Of a stretch of DNA of 64,000 bases, positions 23,233-34,293 are shown in pieces. The stretch comes from Heterodera schachtii (lineage: Eukaryota > Nematoda > Chromadorea > Rhabditida > Heteroderidae), in contig SIJG01000121.1 in the NCBI GenBank assembly GCA_023374025.1, positions 247,454 through 311,453 on the forward strand. The letters run 5' to 3'. The first letter of the stretch is position 1, and each line of letters begins with the position of its first letter. The position numbers and the translations under genes were made by a program. Below the pieces are notes generated by a model that was not told the DNA's origin, ran no database searches, and saw only the letters and a program-made list of their open reading frames with translations.

Positions 23233-23860
23233 TAGGGATCATTTATTTATGTAAGAAAAATCGCGAAATATGTAAATAAAATATGTATAAAAAACACTGA
23301 AATATGTATGAAATATGTACAAAAATCCAGAAATATGTAGTAAAATATGTAAATAAAATTTTTTAAATGCTGTTTTTTGGGGAAAAAAAAAAATTTATTC
23401 TAAAGGGTGAAACAGGCACAAATTGCCATAAAAATGACCTAAATAAGCTTCGAATTATCTTTTAATAATTTAAAAATTAATTTATTTATATCCCATTTTT
23501 GAAAAAAACTATTTTTTGGGGGGCATATTGTCAAAAAAATTTTTTACTTTTCGCAAAAAATTTCTATAAATTCTCAAAATTTTTGAAAAAAATTGCTAAA
23601 TTTTGGATATTTTTGGGAGTATTTCATAAAAAAATTCTCAAAAAATGCAAAATATGTACAAAAAAATGTGAAAAAGTCCAAAATATGTATAAAAATATGT
23701 ACATATGTAATATGTAGAAAAATCCGAAAATATGTAAAAATATGTAAATAAAAGTCCCAACTTTTGTTCGCAAACACAAAAAAGAAAGTGTTTTTCCTAC
23801 TAATTGGAGCATGGAGAATCCAGGAAAAAAACATTTATTTACATAAAAAAATGATCCCTA
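23233..23860. mobile_element. hAT-type MITE with 8-bp target duplication
   Basis: Ends TAGGGATCATTTATTTATGT and TTACATAAAAAAATGATCCCTA-type mirror, flanked by TTGATGAT at 23225-23232 and 23861-23868 (nTnnnnAn). The interior repeats AAATATGTA-type motifs. Non-coding. Confidence 0.87.
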
Positions 23861-24174
23861 TTGATGATATGTGCTGATTTCAATTTCAAAAAAAAAAATC
23901 AAAAACAAAAAAATTTTCCTTCTAGAAGAGAAAATTTAATTTTAAATGCTCTTTTTCATAGAAATTTATTTGTCACAAAAACTAGGAAAAATAACTCCAA
24001 AGTTAAAATTGTTTTTAAAATAATACTTTGTAATGAAAAATAGTGAATGCAATTCCTTCAGGCGTAAAAATGCGTTTTTTCTCTTCGAAATGTAACCGAA
24101 TAAAAATTAAAAAATTGAAAATCATTGCCTTAATTATTATTTTTAAATTATTTTTTAAATTTCTGTCTCTTAAG

Positions 24175-24408
24175 TGGTGGGGCGTCTACAACAATTACGC
24201 CTATCCCTCCTATGTGTGGTATGGCAAAAGACAAGCCGGGTTTGGCCCATCGGCAAATGTTGGTGACACTTTGGAAGCGGAGGAAGCGAAAATGCCAACG
24301 ATGGCGCGGCACAAAATAATTATTGAGCGATTAATGAAAATATGTGACAGAGAGATGAAAAGGAAAAGCCTTAGCAAATGGTTGAAACGTATGAATTGTA
24401 ATCAGTGA
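24175..24408 (+). CDS. possible secreted peptide precursor (exon), unidentified
   Basis: After acceptor CTCTTAAG the plus strand reads WWGVYNNYAYPSYVWYGKRQ, then AGFGPSANVG, an acidic linker and a Lys/Arg-rich tail ending MNCNQ and TGA. The YGKR sequence is the classic amidation plus dibasic cleavage site of neuropeptide precursors and would release a peptide ending in WY-amide. The frame also extends upstream to an ATG at 24043 with a basic, hydrophobic segment that could act as a signal, but that part is AT-rich and may be intronic. No known nematode neuropeptide family matches from memory. Confidence 0.4.
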   Translation, partial: WWGVYNNYAYPSYVWYGKRQAGFGPSANVGDTLEAEEAKMPTMARHKIIIERLMKICDREMKRKSLSKWLKRMNCNQ

Positions 24409-24783
24409 TAAAAGCATTTTGCATAATAAACTTTATCACGATTTGTTTTCTGAAATGTTTTTTTTTGGATTTTGTCTTCTCAGATTATTAAGAAAATAAA
24501 ATTGAATTATCAAAGAATTTTTCATAAAACAAAAAATTATTAAATAAATTCAAATGAAATAAATAAAAATTATAAAATGAAAAATATTTGACATTTTGTA
24601 ACGAATAATTGTTTAGGGAATATGCCGAATTTCACATAGTGAATCCAAAATTCTTATTTAAGAAAATTATGGAATTACTGAAGTTGAAATTAAAGGCCCA
24701 ATATTTTATGCTTACATAATTACCAATTAACGAAATTATTTTGCAATTGACATTTAATTGGCACAGCGAATGAATGGCAAAAA

Positions 24784-24888
24784 ATGAAATTTTTAAAGCG
24801 ACGAAAATTTGAAGAAAATTTAGAGGAAATGTTTATAAAAGCTGAAAAAGCTGTAACAGAAGAAGCATGGGAAGAAGACATGCCGTAA
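24784..24888 (+). CDS. short open frame, 34 codons
   Basis: Starts MKFLKRRKFEENLEEMFIKA and ends EEAWEEDMP then TAA. Charged and helical. It could be a terminal exon of the gene at 24175 or an independent small protein; there is no proof of expression. Confidence 0.25.
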   Translation: MKFLKRRKFEENLEEMFIKAEKAVTEEAWEEDMP

Positions 24889-25254
24889 ATGAGGAGGATA
24901 AGCACTTGCTATTGTGTGTTTTGTTCGGCGGATGGTAACACCAAAGGCCAAAAAGAAGACATTTAATTGTTCTTTTGTTATTTCTTTTGGTGTCTGTCTC
25001 TCTCTCTTTCTCTTTCATCACAGTCTATAATCGCTGTCTCTGTCTTTTCATTAGGTCTCGGAAAAATATGGATAAAAAATTGCGAAATAAGGCCATAAAA
25101 TTGCAAAAATATGGACATAAATAGTGAAAAATGGTAAATATGGATATATAAAGCCATCCTAGAAGGTTCATACCAAGCTAAAAACATGTTTTTCGTGGAT
25201 TTCAAGCCTCCCACATTCCAGGAAAAATTTACATCCATTTATTCATTCATTATT

Positions 25255-25725
25255 ATTAAGGATGCAATTTATAGTTCCTAAAAAGTCGCTCTAAATCGAA
25301 AAGTGATTGAAGAAAATGTGTTTTTGCGCTTATCTCAGCATATGCTATCTGCAAAAAATAGGTGAAAACATAAAAATCCGTTCCCTGATTATTCTTAAGG
25401 ATGGTATTTATAGTTGCTAAAAACTGCCAAAATAATTAGTTTTTAGTTTCTCAAAAACCCAAAATAGGTGCTAAAAATGGAAAAAAATTGGTAAAAACTT
25501 TCATTTTTGGGGTGTAAAATCGTAAAATTTTATCCAAAAAAGCACAAAAATTATGGCAAATCAATATTGAGATAAATAATTTTTAAAATCAAAAATTTGC
25601 CAAAAAAATAATTAAAAAAAATTTTGGAGATGAATTTTTGAGAATTTTTCGTTTCTTAGGGGTGCATTTTGAAAAATTTTCGGTCGATTCATTTTTGAAA
25701 TTTTTATGCCATTTATTTTCGATTG
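25255..25725. repeat. decayed MITE copies (relatives of 18915-19537)
   Basis: AAGGATGGTATTTATAGTTG followed by CTAAAAACTGCC near 25397, and repeated AAATAGGTGCTAAAAATGG, match the left half of the MITE at 18915. A second left-end-like start lies near 25258. Right ends and target duplications are missing. Just upstream, 25055-25250 is a decayed relative of the element at 49741-50332. Confidence 0.55.
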
Positions 25726-25810
25726 TATGCTGAAGGTTCGTTTGAGCTTTATAATATTTTCAATTTTTTCATTTATTTAAATAATATTGATAATAATTTA
25801 TTAAGCTAAA

Positions 25811-26054
25811 AACCCGAAGGTCTCGAAGCAATTGCCAACATTGGTGAAGCCAATATTTATTCAAGAAGATTCTCTGGACAGTTTAATTGGAGTTGCCAAG
25901 TTTCTGAATGAAATTTCGAATTGTTTTTGGAAAAAAAAAGACAAATGAATTAGGGGATATGTATGAGGAGATGGATTTGCGAATTGGAGATGAATTTAAT
26001 TACGAAATTAAAGAGAAAATTGGAGAAAAAGCCTTAAAAAATAAAAAGAAATAA
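25811..26054 (+). CDS. possible C-terminal exon with poly-A frameshift
   Basis: The plus strand reads KQLPTLVKPIFIQEDSLDSL and GVAKFLNEISNCFWKKK, hits a run of nine A, and in the next frame continues TNELGDMYEEMDLRIGDEFN to KALKNKKK and TAA. One lost or added A in the run would join the two. Family unknown. Confidence 0.3.
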
Positions 26055-26124
26055 ATATTGCCTTTTAGAATATTTTCTTAAAAAATTATTATTCCAAAAA
26101 AAATTTATTTTCATTGTTAATGAT

Positions 26125-26727
26125 TAGGGCCGCGATTTTTAGTGAAAAACTATTTTTTTTGTTCAATTGATTTGAAGAAAGGAGCTCAAAAAATGCATTT
26201 CTGCGTTAAAATTTTTCGATTCTGGTGTCATTATCTGTCACTAGAAATCACTATTTTGGCGCTTCGTCACTAAAATAGTGAAAATTCACTTTTTTGGCTT
26301 TTTGTCACTATTTTTCACTATTTCGAGATTTTTAGTAAAATTTATTAACAAAAATGTCAAAAAACCAAAAAATACACCCCTAAGAATCGACCTAAATTTT
26401 TTTTTCAAAAATACACCCCTAAGAATCGACCTAAAAATTTTTTAGAAAAAAATTCTCAAAAATTCATTCACCAAGTTTTTTTTTTGAAAAAATTTTTGGT
26501 TTAAAATGTCAATATTTGCCAAGAAATTATTAAAAAAGTAAATTTACTTCATTTGCAACTGCAATGTGAATAAAAAAAAATGTTGCTTAGATTTTTGACT
26601 GAAAATTATGTCACTATTCGTCACTATTTTGGACTTTTTGCCACTATTTTGTCACTATTTTGGCATTTTTACTCACTATTTTAGTTAACTATTTCGGGAT
26701 TTTTCGTCACTAAAAGTCGCGGCCCTA
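26125..26727. mobile_element. hAT-type MITE with 8-bp target duplication
   Basis: Ends TAGGGCCGCGATTTTTAGTG and CACTAAAAGTCGCGGCCCTA, flanked by TTAATGAT at 26117-26124 and 26728-26735 (nTnnnnAn). Many internal CACTATTTTGG and TCACTA motifs in both orientations. The closest relative is the copy inside gene E (42901-43587). Confidence 0.9.
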
Positions 26728-26735
26728 TTAATGAT

Positions 26736-27545
26736 ATATTTCGCTCTCATTTTATTTTTGAATATTTTTTATCGAAATTATACCGATATTTGTTGAAATT
26801 TGCTCAAATATGAAATGTTTTTAAAAAATTTGTCTGCTCACGCCAAAACTAAAAGTGCTGTAAATTTTGCTCTTCTTGCAGACTATAAATTCTTAAATTT
26901 TGCATTTTTAATTTTTTACATTTCAATTGAATGATTTAGGCGAATTTATTTAATAAGAAAATAATTCTGCTAAAAAATCAACATAATTTTGACGTAATAT
27001 TTGACTGACAAATGAGGTGGACAATGGTAAAATCGAAGAGAAAATATGTAGACAACTCAAATTAATAAAAAATGACAAAGTCGTGAAAAGATCATTTAAT
27101 TTAGGAACAAAGAAATTAAAAAAGCGATTCCATTAAAAGTGAATACCTGAAAATTAAATTGTGTTCTTTTCATTTAAATTTGTCCTTTGAAAATTCAACA
27201 AACAAATAATATTTTTCGAAAATTTACTACAAAAAATTACTGCCGATTGTGTCACGAATTTAGGACAGACAAATCGTAGAAATTTCAATTTTTGCTCATT
27301 CTGACACATTTTTGGCAACTCTTTTTCTTTGAAATGTATACCTATGTCCCATACTTTTTATTTTATTTTCAATTGCTTGTAGGATTTTGTCTTTGTATTT
27401 TTGGGCACCTGGAAAAGCATAAAAACTCCCAAACAAATGAAATGTATTCAAACGAAAGAAGCAACAAATAAATGTGAGGGGCAATTATCATCAGATCAAT
27501 TTCCATTCATAATGATCGATCATTTGTCATTTTCCAATAATTCAT
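26736..27545. other. AT-rich spacer, no gene
   Basis: From about 27225 this is the downstream part of segmental duplication copy 2 (matches 6775 onward). No gene seen. Confidence 0.35.
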
Positions 27546-29285
27546 TCACTTTTCCTTACGCTTCTTCTTTTCACCCGCCTTTGGTGGAGACATTGTCCTT
27601 AATTAAGTGTGATTTAAATTTGATTATAAAAGCAAAAGCTGATGCTCTCAAACTCACCCAATGCATTTAGCACTGCCCATCCAAAAATGGACTTTGTTCC
27701 ATTGTCCAAATTTTCGTCCTCCCATTGAACCGCCGTCGTCCCCCCAATTTGGCATCGCTTCAGCGTGTTGATGTAGCCATGGTCAGCTCTGTTCTTCAAT
27801 GTCAGCTTTTCGTTGGTCCGTTCGTTCACCAATTCAAAAGGCGCAATTTCCGTTGCAATTGGGCCAATTCGAATTTTGTAACTGGCCGAAGTGGTGGAAC
27901 GAAGAAATGCCTAAACAATTGAAAATAAATGGCAACCAATCCAAAATGTTTACGAAAATATTGCCACACCTCTTTAAAACGGTTGACCCATTCAATGGTT
28001 CGTGACATATTGTCACTGTGACTCAGTTCCTTCGGCTGTCCATCCTTTCCCGGAGTGTGCAACCATTCAAACAACGCTTGGCCAGCAGTTGGAGTTGCAC
28101 TTGGACCAATTCCTTCGGCAATCAAACAATCGAAATGGATTGAATTCAACTGATTGAGATCAGTGAGAATTGTTGGCGAAGTATGACGCAGCAAATTGTC
28201 CAACTGAGCACCACCAGGAAAGGACAAGCGGCGAATGTTTGGCGTAAAAATTGGCCAAATTTCACTGGACGAATGCATCCCAAATTGGCTGTTCATCTGT
28301 GCCGAATGGGGAAAGCCACAGACTCAAATTGGTGCCTCTTCCGTCAAAAATTTGCTGATTGGAACGAAGGAATGCGCTGACGAAGTGATCGATACACCTG
28401 AAAAGCAAATGATTTACATACACATATCAGTGAAAATCCTTTGACTTACACAATTCGAAGGAAACGAAAGCGAATTTTGCTGTGCAGTGAACGGTCGGGC
28501 AACGGAAATGGCATCAAATCGTCGCCATTGACATTCGTTACCACAGCGAATTTTGTTTTTGATCCCATTTGTATAATTCTGATTTCTCTCCAAAGTGTCA
28601 ATTCGCTTTTGCCATCGAAATACGCGTCCACCAGCGAATTGAAACGAGGTGAAAGCAATGCCAATTTGAGACCGAGTTGAGGACGGTCAAACAGAGGGAA
28701 AATGTTCATCCAAATGTCATTGCAAATCCAACTGAAATGCGCGAAAAATAATTGAAATGTGAAACTTCTGATTTTTAAATGTTTTCCTTACCGTCGGTTC
28801 ATTTTCGTGGCCACGCGAACACTTCACTGTTTTCCAAATGATGTCACAACTGAGCCCAACGATTGCTGCTGATTTTCACCAATTGCTGCAGAAGAAATGG
28901 GGCGATGGTCAGCGGAGGAATGCTTTTTCTTTTTTTCAGCGGGTGATGCCGTTAAAATAATAATAATTTAGCCTAAAATAAGGAAATTTTTGAAAAAAAA
29001 ATTGCACAAAAATGATTTTGGGAATTGTATTTCGTCCTTTTATATACAAATCCAGGGATGAGACAGAATTCCGATTACACACTGATGTTTACAGTTTATT
29101 CTCAATTATAACTTTTAAAATTTTTGAAATTTTGCAGGCTTCGAGAGATAAATTCTTGGACCCAATGTCATTTTTCAAATCTGATTTTGGATTCGTAAAC
29201 GGCATCCCTGAAAACCCCAGCATGATTCATTTTTCGAAATAATTATGCAAAATACATATAGCCTCCCATTCTTTACGATTGCCCA
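27225..29285. repeat. segmental duplication, copy 2 (partner 6775-8845)
   Basis: Parallels 6775-8845 throughout, carrying pseudogene B in the same orientation as A. Confidence 0.85.
27546..28952 (-). pseudogene. F-box-like family pseudogene B
   Basis: Exons on minus: exon 1 ends at 28792, exon 2 28731-28450, exon 3 28397-27970, exon 4 27910-27658, exon 5 27597-27546. Exon 2 is intact (WICNDIWMNIFPLFDRPQLG, LKLALLSPRFNSLVDAYFDG). Exon 3 has one extra base near 28270 that turns DAFVREIWP into a stop, and exon 4 lacks a base in the LDNLN region near 27700. The tail reads TMSPPKAGEKKKRKEK and stops. The start equivalent to D's ATG is ACG (28950-28952), although an internal ATG AAC as used by the plus-strand copies is present at 28802. 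It is less damaged than A; two single-base changes separate it from a full reading frame. Confidence 0.78.
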
Positions 29286-30599
29286 TGTTTTGATTCTCTG
29301 TCCTTTCGGCACCGACGTTAACGGCGTCGAAACGAAACAGAAACGCAAAAGCAATGAGAATCCTTTCTTTTAGAACAGAGTTTGAACTGATTCGTAGGGA
29401 TGGCAATTTAAGTCACGAAAATTTCCAAAAAGCCAACAAAAAAAGTCATAAAAAATTAATGAAAAGAAAAAAAAATACACTTTTTTGTAAACAATTATAG
29501 AAATTCGTAGTTGAATGACGTACGAATAGTCGGAAAAGAGGAAAAAAAGTGGAAAAAAATAATTGGCGTAATAAACAAAATGCCAATGTATTTCAAACAT
29601 TCTACAAAGTATCTTTATGTTTAATAAATTTCCTAATCAGAGTTCAAAGCTTCCAATTCACTTAAAATAGGTAAGTTAAAACAGATGTTTTTAGATAATA
29701 AAATAAAAAACTAAACTAATAACATTTACGAAAGTTACAATGTCTTATTTTTGTTGTTTCGTTTTGATCACATTTGATCAGCAATAACTCGCCTTTATTC
29801 CCCAATAAATCGAATAATTTTGCTATCATTCGAAAGATATTGAAAAGAACAATCTTTTTCTAAGCGAAGGCTAAGAAATTTAAATTTTGAAGAAAGTTGT
29901 GAGATTTTAAACAGCTTAAAGAAATTTTAATATGGTACGAACCCTCAAAAGCATCTGACATAAACAAAAAGATGGAACATTTTTTGGAAAGATTTTTTTT
30001 TTCAATTTCAGGGGCGTATTTTGATAATTGTAAAAAAAATATAAATTAAATGACACCAATTTATAGATAAAGCTTAATGAATGAGCCAAATTCGGACATT
30101 TAAGAAATGTTGGAGAGATAATTTTAACATGGAAATCGGATAAAAAATAAATTTTTGAGTCATACGCCCAAAAAAAGGGAGAGATGTGTACAAATAAATA
30201 GAGAGTGCAGAGAAAAAAACAAATTCTGTTTTTCTCTAATTTTTCTCTCCTTTTAACGTACTATCTAATGTTTTCATTATTAAGAAAAACAACAATACTT
30301 TCATGATGTTTAATTTTGTTTTTCCTAAATGTTAAATCCACACAAAATTTAGCATTCCGACAGAGAAAAAATTATGAATTAAATGTAAAGGTTTTTAAGA
30401 GCAAAAAAAAAAAGGTTAGCTAAAAATTATTCAAAAAACAAATTTTGAACGCCTTTCCTAACTGATCAAACTGCTTACAAATTAGCATTTGCTTAGAAAA
30501 AGCTTCAAAAAAGAATTCCAAAGCAAAGCATTTTTCTATGGGTAGGGGGTCACTTTGGCGCGGCCGTTTTTGGTGCCCGTTTATAATGAAGTAAAAATA
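28953..30599. other. repeat mosaic, no gene
   Basis: 28953-29285 completes the A/B duplication. A plus-strand open stretch at 29012-29242 (DKFLDPMSFFKSDFGFVNGI) is shared with 8563-8817 but is not convincing as a gene. 29530-29910 matches 9250-9600. 29910-30599 is AT-rich with nothing supported. Confidence 0.45.
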
Positions 30600-31220
30600 A
30601 ATCGTGCCAGGGAAATTTCGACAGTGACAGATTTCGACAGAGAATAAAATTATTATTTCCGAAACCCACGGTTTTGCCCGAAGCAAACTGCCTCAGGGTT
30701 AAACTGACCCGAAAAGTCATTTTTATTTAAAAAATTCACTATGTTTAATGAAAATATGTGTGTAGTAAAAATAAACATTTTTCACTTATTTTCAATATGA
30801 ATGAATTTGGAAAAACGAATAGAGGGAAAAACAGCAAATGATGAACACCATCAATGACAACTCGAGAATGACCATCAGCATTCGGGAATGCCAAAACAAT
30901 TCCTCTCCAAATTCTCTTATCAAAATGACCTCCCAAAAAAATTGACCACCCGAGATAAAGTGAACGACCGGCCTTATCACTATCCAACCGCCAAAGTACC
31001 ACTGAATTTAAGCACATTGAAAATAAGAGAAAAATGTTATTTTTTTACTCACACATATATTATTTTTCATTAAACATAGTGAATTTTTTAAATAAAAATG
31101 ACTTTTCGGGTCAGTTTAACCCTGAGGCAGTTTGCTTCAGGCAAAACCGTGGGTTTCGGCTTGTTCATGTGAATAATAATAATAAAATAATAATTTTATT
31201 CTCTATCGAAATCTGTCAAA
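30600..31220. mobile_element. foldback element with gene-like core
   Basis: The left arm 30600-30780 (CGTGCCAGGGAAATTTCGAC to TTTAATGAAAATATGTG) is repeated inverted at about 31050-31220. The core (30790-31015) reads on minus LDSDKAGRSLYLGWSIFLGG and HFDKRIWRGIVLAFPNADGH after a possible acceptor AAATTCAG. A related core with only the right arm is at 8880-9240. Target duplication not resolved. Confidence 0.55.
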
Positions 31221-32409
31221 CTGTCGGGAATATGGGAAAACCGTGACCGGAAAATCGGTAGTGGAAAATGCGTCAGTAGAAAATGCGTCAGTCGCCATTT
31301 GCGCTTTGCCGGTCGCGATCATTTGGACATATGTCGGTGGCCGAACCTTTCATCACTAAACTTTTCGTCACTGAAATAAAATAAAGAATTTTAAAACGAA
31401 AAAAAAATTTTAAAAATGTAGAATATTTGAAAAAATATCAGTTTTTTAACATTTACTTCTGATTCGTAAGTCGATTAGTTTGTTATAGAGATTGTAACTC
31501 TTTGCTGGATTCAAACAACCTGCGGGACAAAACGCATTGGGTTATTTAACACACCATGAAATGCTAGAGAAAAATACATCTCTCATTTTGGCGTACCATT
31601 TTTATCTCTGCTGGCTGATACAGAAAAACCGACGCTCTTTTTAGCCTTTTCCTGTTGTAAATCAGCTTCAAATTTTGCATATCGATAGAGAATAATTTTC
31701 TGCATAGATTAATATAGAACTTTTTTCCAAAAATAAGGTTCACAACAAATTTATTCAAAAAAACAAATTTTCGAACACCCATATCTGTTTTCTAATTCAT
31801 TAAATCGCTTAGCATTTGCTTAGAAAAAACTTCTTCTCATCAAGAGCTTTCGAATGATACCAAGATTTTTCAATTCAGTTGATTAAACCTTTACAGTAGC
31901 TCATTTTCTGGATGGTGTGTTCAGTGAAATTTTATATCATTTAGCACAAATTTAATGCTTTTTGGTTTAAAAGATTTATAAAGTATATGACACAGTCTTT
32001 AATTTTTTTTAAATTTTATTTCAGTGACGAAAGGTTCAGTGACGAAACATATGTGACAACAACAACGCCAATTGAACCATTTGAATTGGGTGCTAAATTT
32101 TCTTTCCTCAAAAGCTCAAAATTTGGTCAAAAACCGGAGGTCAGCCAAAAACCGTGGGGTTCAAACCCGAGTGCCCTGTAAATTTTTTTTCCTTTTGCAT
32201 AGCCCTCATATTTTTACCTCCAGATTCTTTGCTTACTCGGCAAAAATGCTTTTACCTTGAGAAAAACCCCAAAATCTCTTTAAATTTTGTACTAGAATAT
32301 TGTAAAAATAATCCTTATTTGAACAGAGTCAAATTAAAAAAAACATTGCTTTATTTTATTGTATAAAATTTGCAAATGATCAAATCAACAGAAAGTGAAT
32401 TTGTTTATT
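31221..32409. other. spacer; from 31905 duplicated with 13795
   Basis: No gene seen. At 31340-31380 the motif TTCGTCACTGAAAT is the inverse of TTTCAGTGACGAAAGG at about 32020, suggesting another inverted-repeat element around 31340-32060. Confidence 0.4.
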
Positions 32410-33232
32410 TTATTCATCGGTCAATTTCCTAATTTTTGTCCATTTTCTCTTTCCACAGTAGCGTTCATCAGTCCATACAGGTCGTTGACGAAGACGGGCG
32501 TCAGTCCCTCCTTCGCAGCTGCTGGTACCGCTGCCCAATGTGCCTCGTTTGCGGTGGCCATCACCATTCGGGACAATCCTGCGCGGCGTGCACCGTCCGC
32601 TTTCCACCTCAGTCCGCCAACGGCTCCAATGCCGACGCCGTTCGTCACGGTGGCAGAAACAGCAGTGTCCGAACGACACAGCCGGTTGGTCATCAGAGAC
32701 ATGACGGCGCAAAAGAAAGCCGCGCCTCCTGACGGGCCCACAACTGCGGTATGTCGCTTCGGCCAGCGCCTGACGGCAAGCGGTGGGATGATCTCATTGC
32801 CCAGCAGTTGTTGCGCGCGGGCGAGTGCCGTGTCGTATGATGTCCGCGACTCGGGACTGACGGCGAAGCGGACGGTAAGTGCAGGGGCCGCTTCCGCTCT
32901 TGACTCATATTGGTGAAGAGGAAAGTTCGGCCTAAAGTACCAAATAGGGCAGTCTTTTGTTGAAAATGCCAAATTGCGATACCAGGAGGGACGATGGTCA
33001 GTCCAATGACCAAGTCTGGGGCATTTGGTTTGCGATTCCCCTGATGGTGGTCCTCGCGGTGAGCCTACAAATGTGAGGTCTCAATGTCCCAAGCTTGTCC
33101 AAGCCAAAGACTCTGATACAATTTGGTCGTCTAAAGATGATGCATTTCCAAAGGCATTTCGGGAATAAAATTGCATTACTTGCACTGAAGGTGGGTGGCG
33201 ACAGCGATGGCATTGACATTTGGTTGAGTCAT
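32410..33232 (-). pseudogene. GC-rich coding-like block, copy 2
   Basis: The longest copy. The minus strand is open from 32972 to 32421 with AAPALTVRFAVSPESR, LLGNEIIPPLAVRRWPKRHT, GGAAFFCAVMSLMTNRLCRS, TNGVGIGAVGGLRWKADGAR and VPAAAKEGLTPVFVNDLYGL. Upstream, another frame begins MTQPNVNAIAVATHLQC (33232) with a possible donor GTAATG. The frames do not join cleanly, so either introns are missed or the copy is frameshifted. Not identified; sideroflexin-like resemblance is only faint. The plus strand is also open over 173 codons, which GC-rich DNA often shows. Confidence 0.4.
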
Positions 33233-33345
33233 TTCGAAGCGTACAAAAAGTGCGTGAAAAGGTTAAAAGGGCTCCTTTTATAACAATTCAAAACGCATTT
33301 CTATTCGTTACTGTACACTTTTTATAAAGAAAGAATGTCCCCGAG

Positions 33346-33354
33346 TATATAAAG
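33346..33354 (+). promoter_or_regulatory. TATA box of gene C
   Basis: TATATAAAG lies 118 bases before the ATG of gene C, in a spacer rich in CATTC and pyrimidines. A TTTTTCAG acceptor at about 33424-33431 could accept a spliced leader. Position fits a core promoter; no experiment. Confidence 0.45.
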
Positions 33355-33471
33355 CCGACCAAATCCCCTCCCACTCATATTCTTCATCCCATTCATTCCA
33401 TCCACATTTTTTGATAAATTTTGTTTTTCAGTTCACTTTCTTTTATTTCTTCGATTACAAATTCAAAAAAA

Positions 33472-34079
33472 ATGTCGGACAATCCGAAAGAAGCGGAGAA
33501 AGAAATGGAAAAAGCAATGTAATAATCTAAATTTGTTGAATGTCCATGGCTAATCATTTTGCTTTCCCTTTTCAGCTTCATCTCTTCAGACTGTTGGCTC
33601 AAAGTGTTCGATTTGCTGCCGCCCTTTCAGCTTGGCCTCGGAATTGCGATGATCAGCCGCCGATTTGACTGTTTCGTCGAAGAACACTTCAAAACTCGCA
33701 AATGGACATTGAACAAAATAAAAATTCAAAGCAAAATTGGAGACAATGGCACAAATGAAATGGAAATTATCAATGCCAATTTGGAATCTATGCCAATCCC
33801 TCAAAATCCGTTGCCGAACAAAGTCATCGGATTCAGAAGCATTTTGATCACGTAAAGTTTGAATTTTTAATAATTTGTCTCCATCGATAACACTTTCTTC
33901 TGGTTTTCAGCTTCATCGACCAAAATGTGCTCACTTTTCTCGGCCATTTTCACCGTTTTTCACGCAAAATGTGCAATGAAATTATGCATTGGCACTGCAA
34001 ATTGTTGCCCGAATTTCCACCCGACGACAGTGCCAATGCGTCGGATGGCCAAGCGGTTTTCCAAATTTGCCAAACTTAA
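33472..34079 (+). CDS. short F-box-like protein, gene C
   Basis: Exons 33472-33518, 33576-33851 and 33911-34079 join in phase; acceptors TTTTCAG, donors GTAATA and GTAAAG. The product starts MSDNPKEAEKEMEKAI, then the F-box-like segment SSDCWLKVFDLLPPFQLGLG, AMISRRFDCFVEEHFKTRKW, and PIPQNPLPNKVIGFRSILIT, a segment typical of cyst-nematode F-box-like proteins. It ends within the family's GQALSKW region (DGQAVFQICQT then TAA), so it lacks the VNER/KLTL half. It may be a truncated copy or a shorter branch; it is the most divergent member here and has its own TATA box. Confidence 0.65.
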
Positions 34080-34293
34080 ATGGTCAGTGCTTATATCTAC
34101 TGGGAATGGAAAGGGATACGTCGTCACAATTTTACTCATCTTTTTTAAACCAATCATTTCCGATGTAAAAGTCCCAAAAAGCAAAACAAAATAAATTATC
34201 AAACGAAAGAAGCAACAAATAAATGTGAAGAGCAATTATCAGATCAATTTCCATCCATAATGATCGATCATTTGTCATTTCCCAATAATTCGT

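Noticed and set aside
32395..32916. Plus-strand open frame of 173 codons antisense to the GC-rich block
   Set aside because: GC-rich DNA leaves several frames open; splice-like GGTAAGTG inside is suggestive, but the minus reading has the more protein-like hydrophobic pattern. Left unassigned rather than called.
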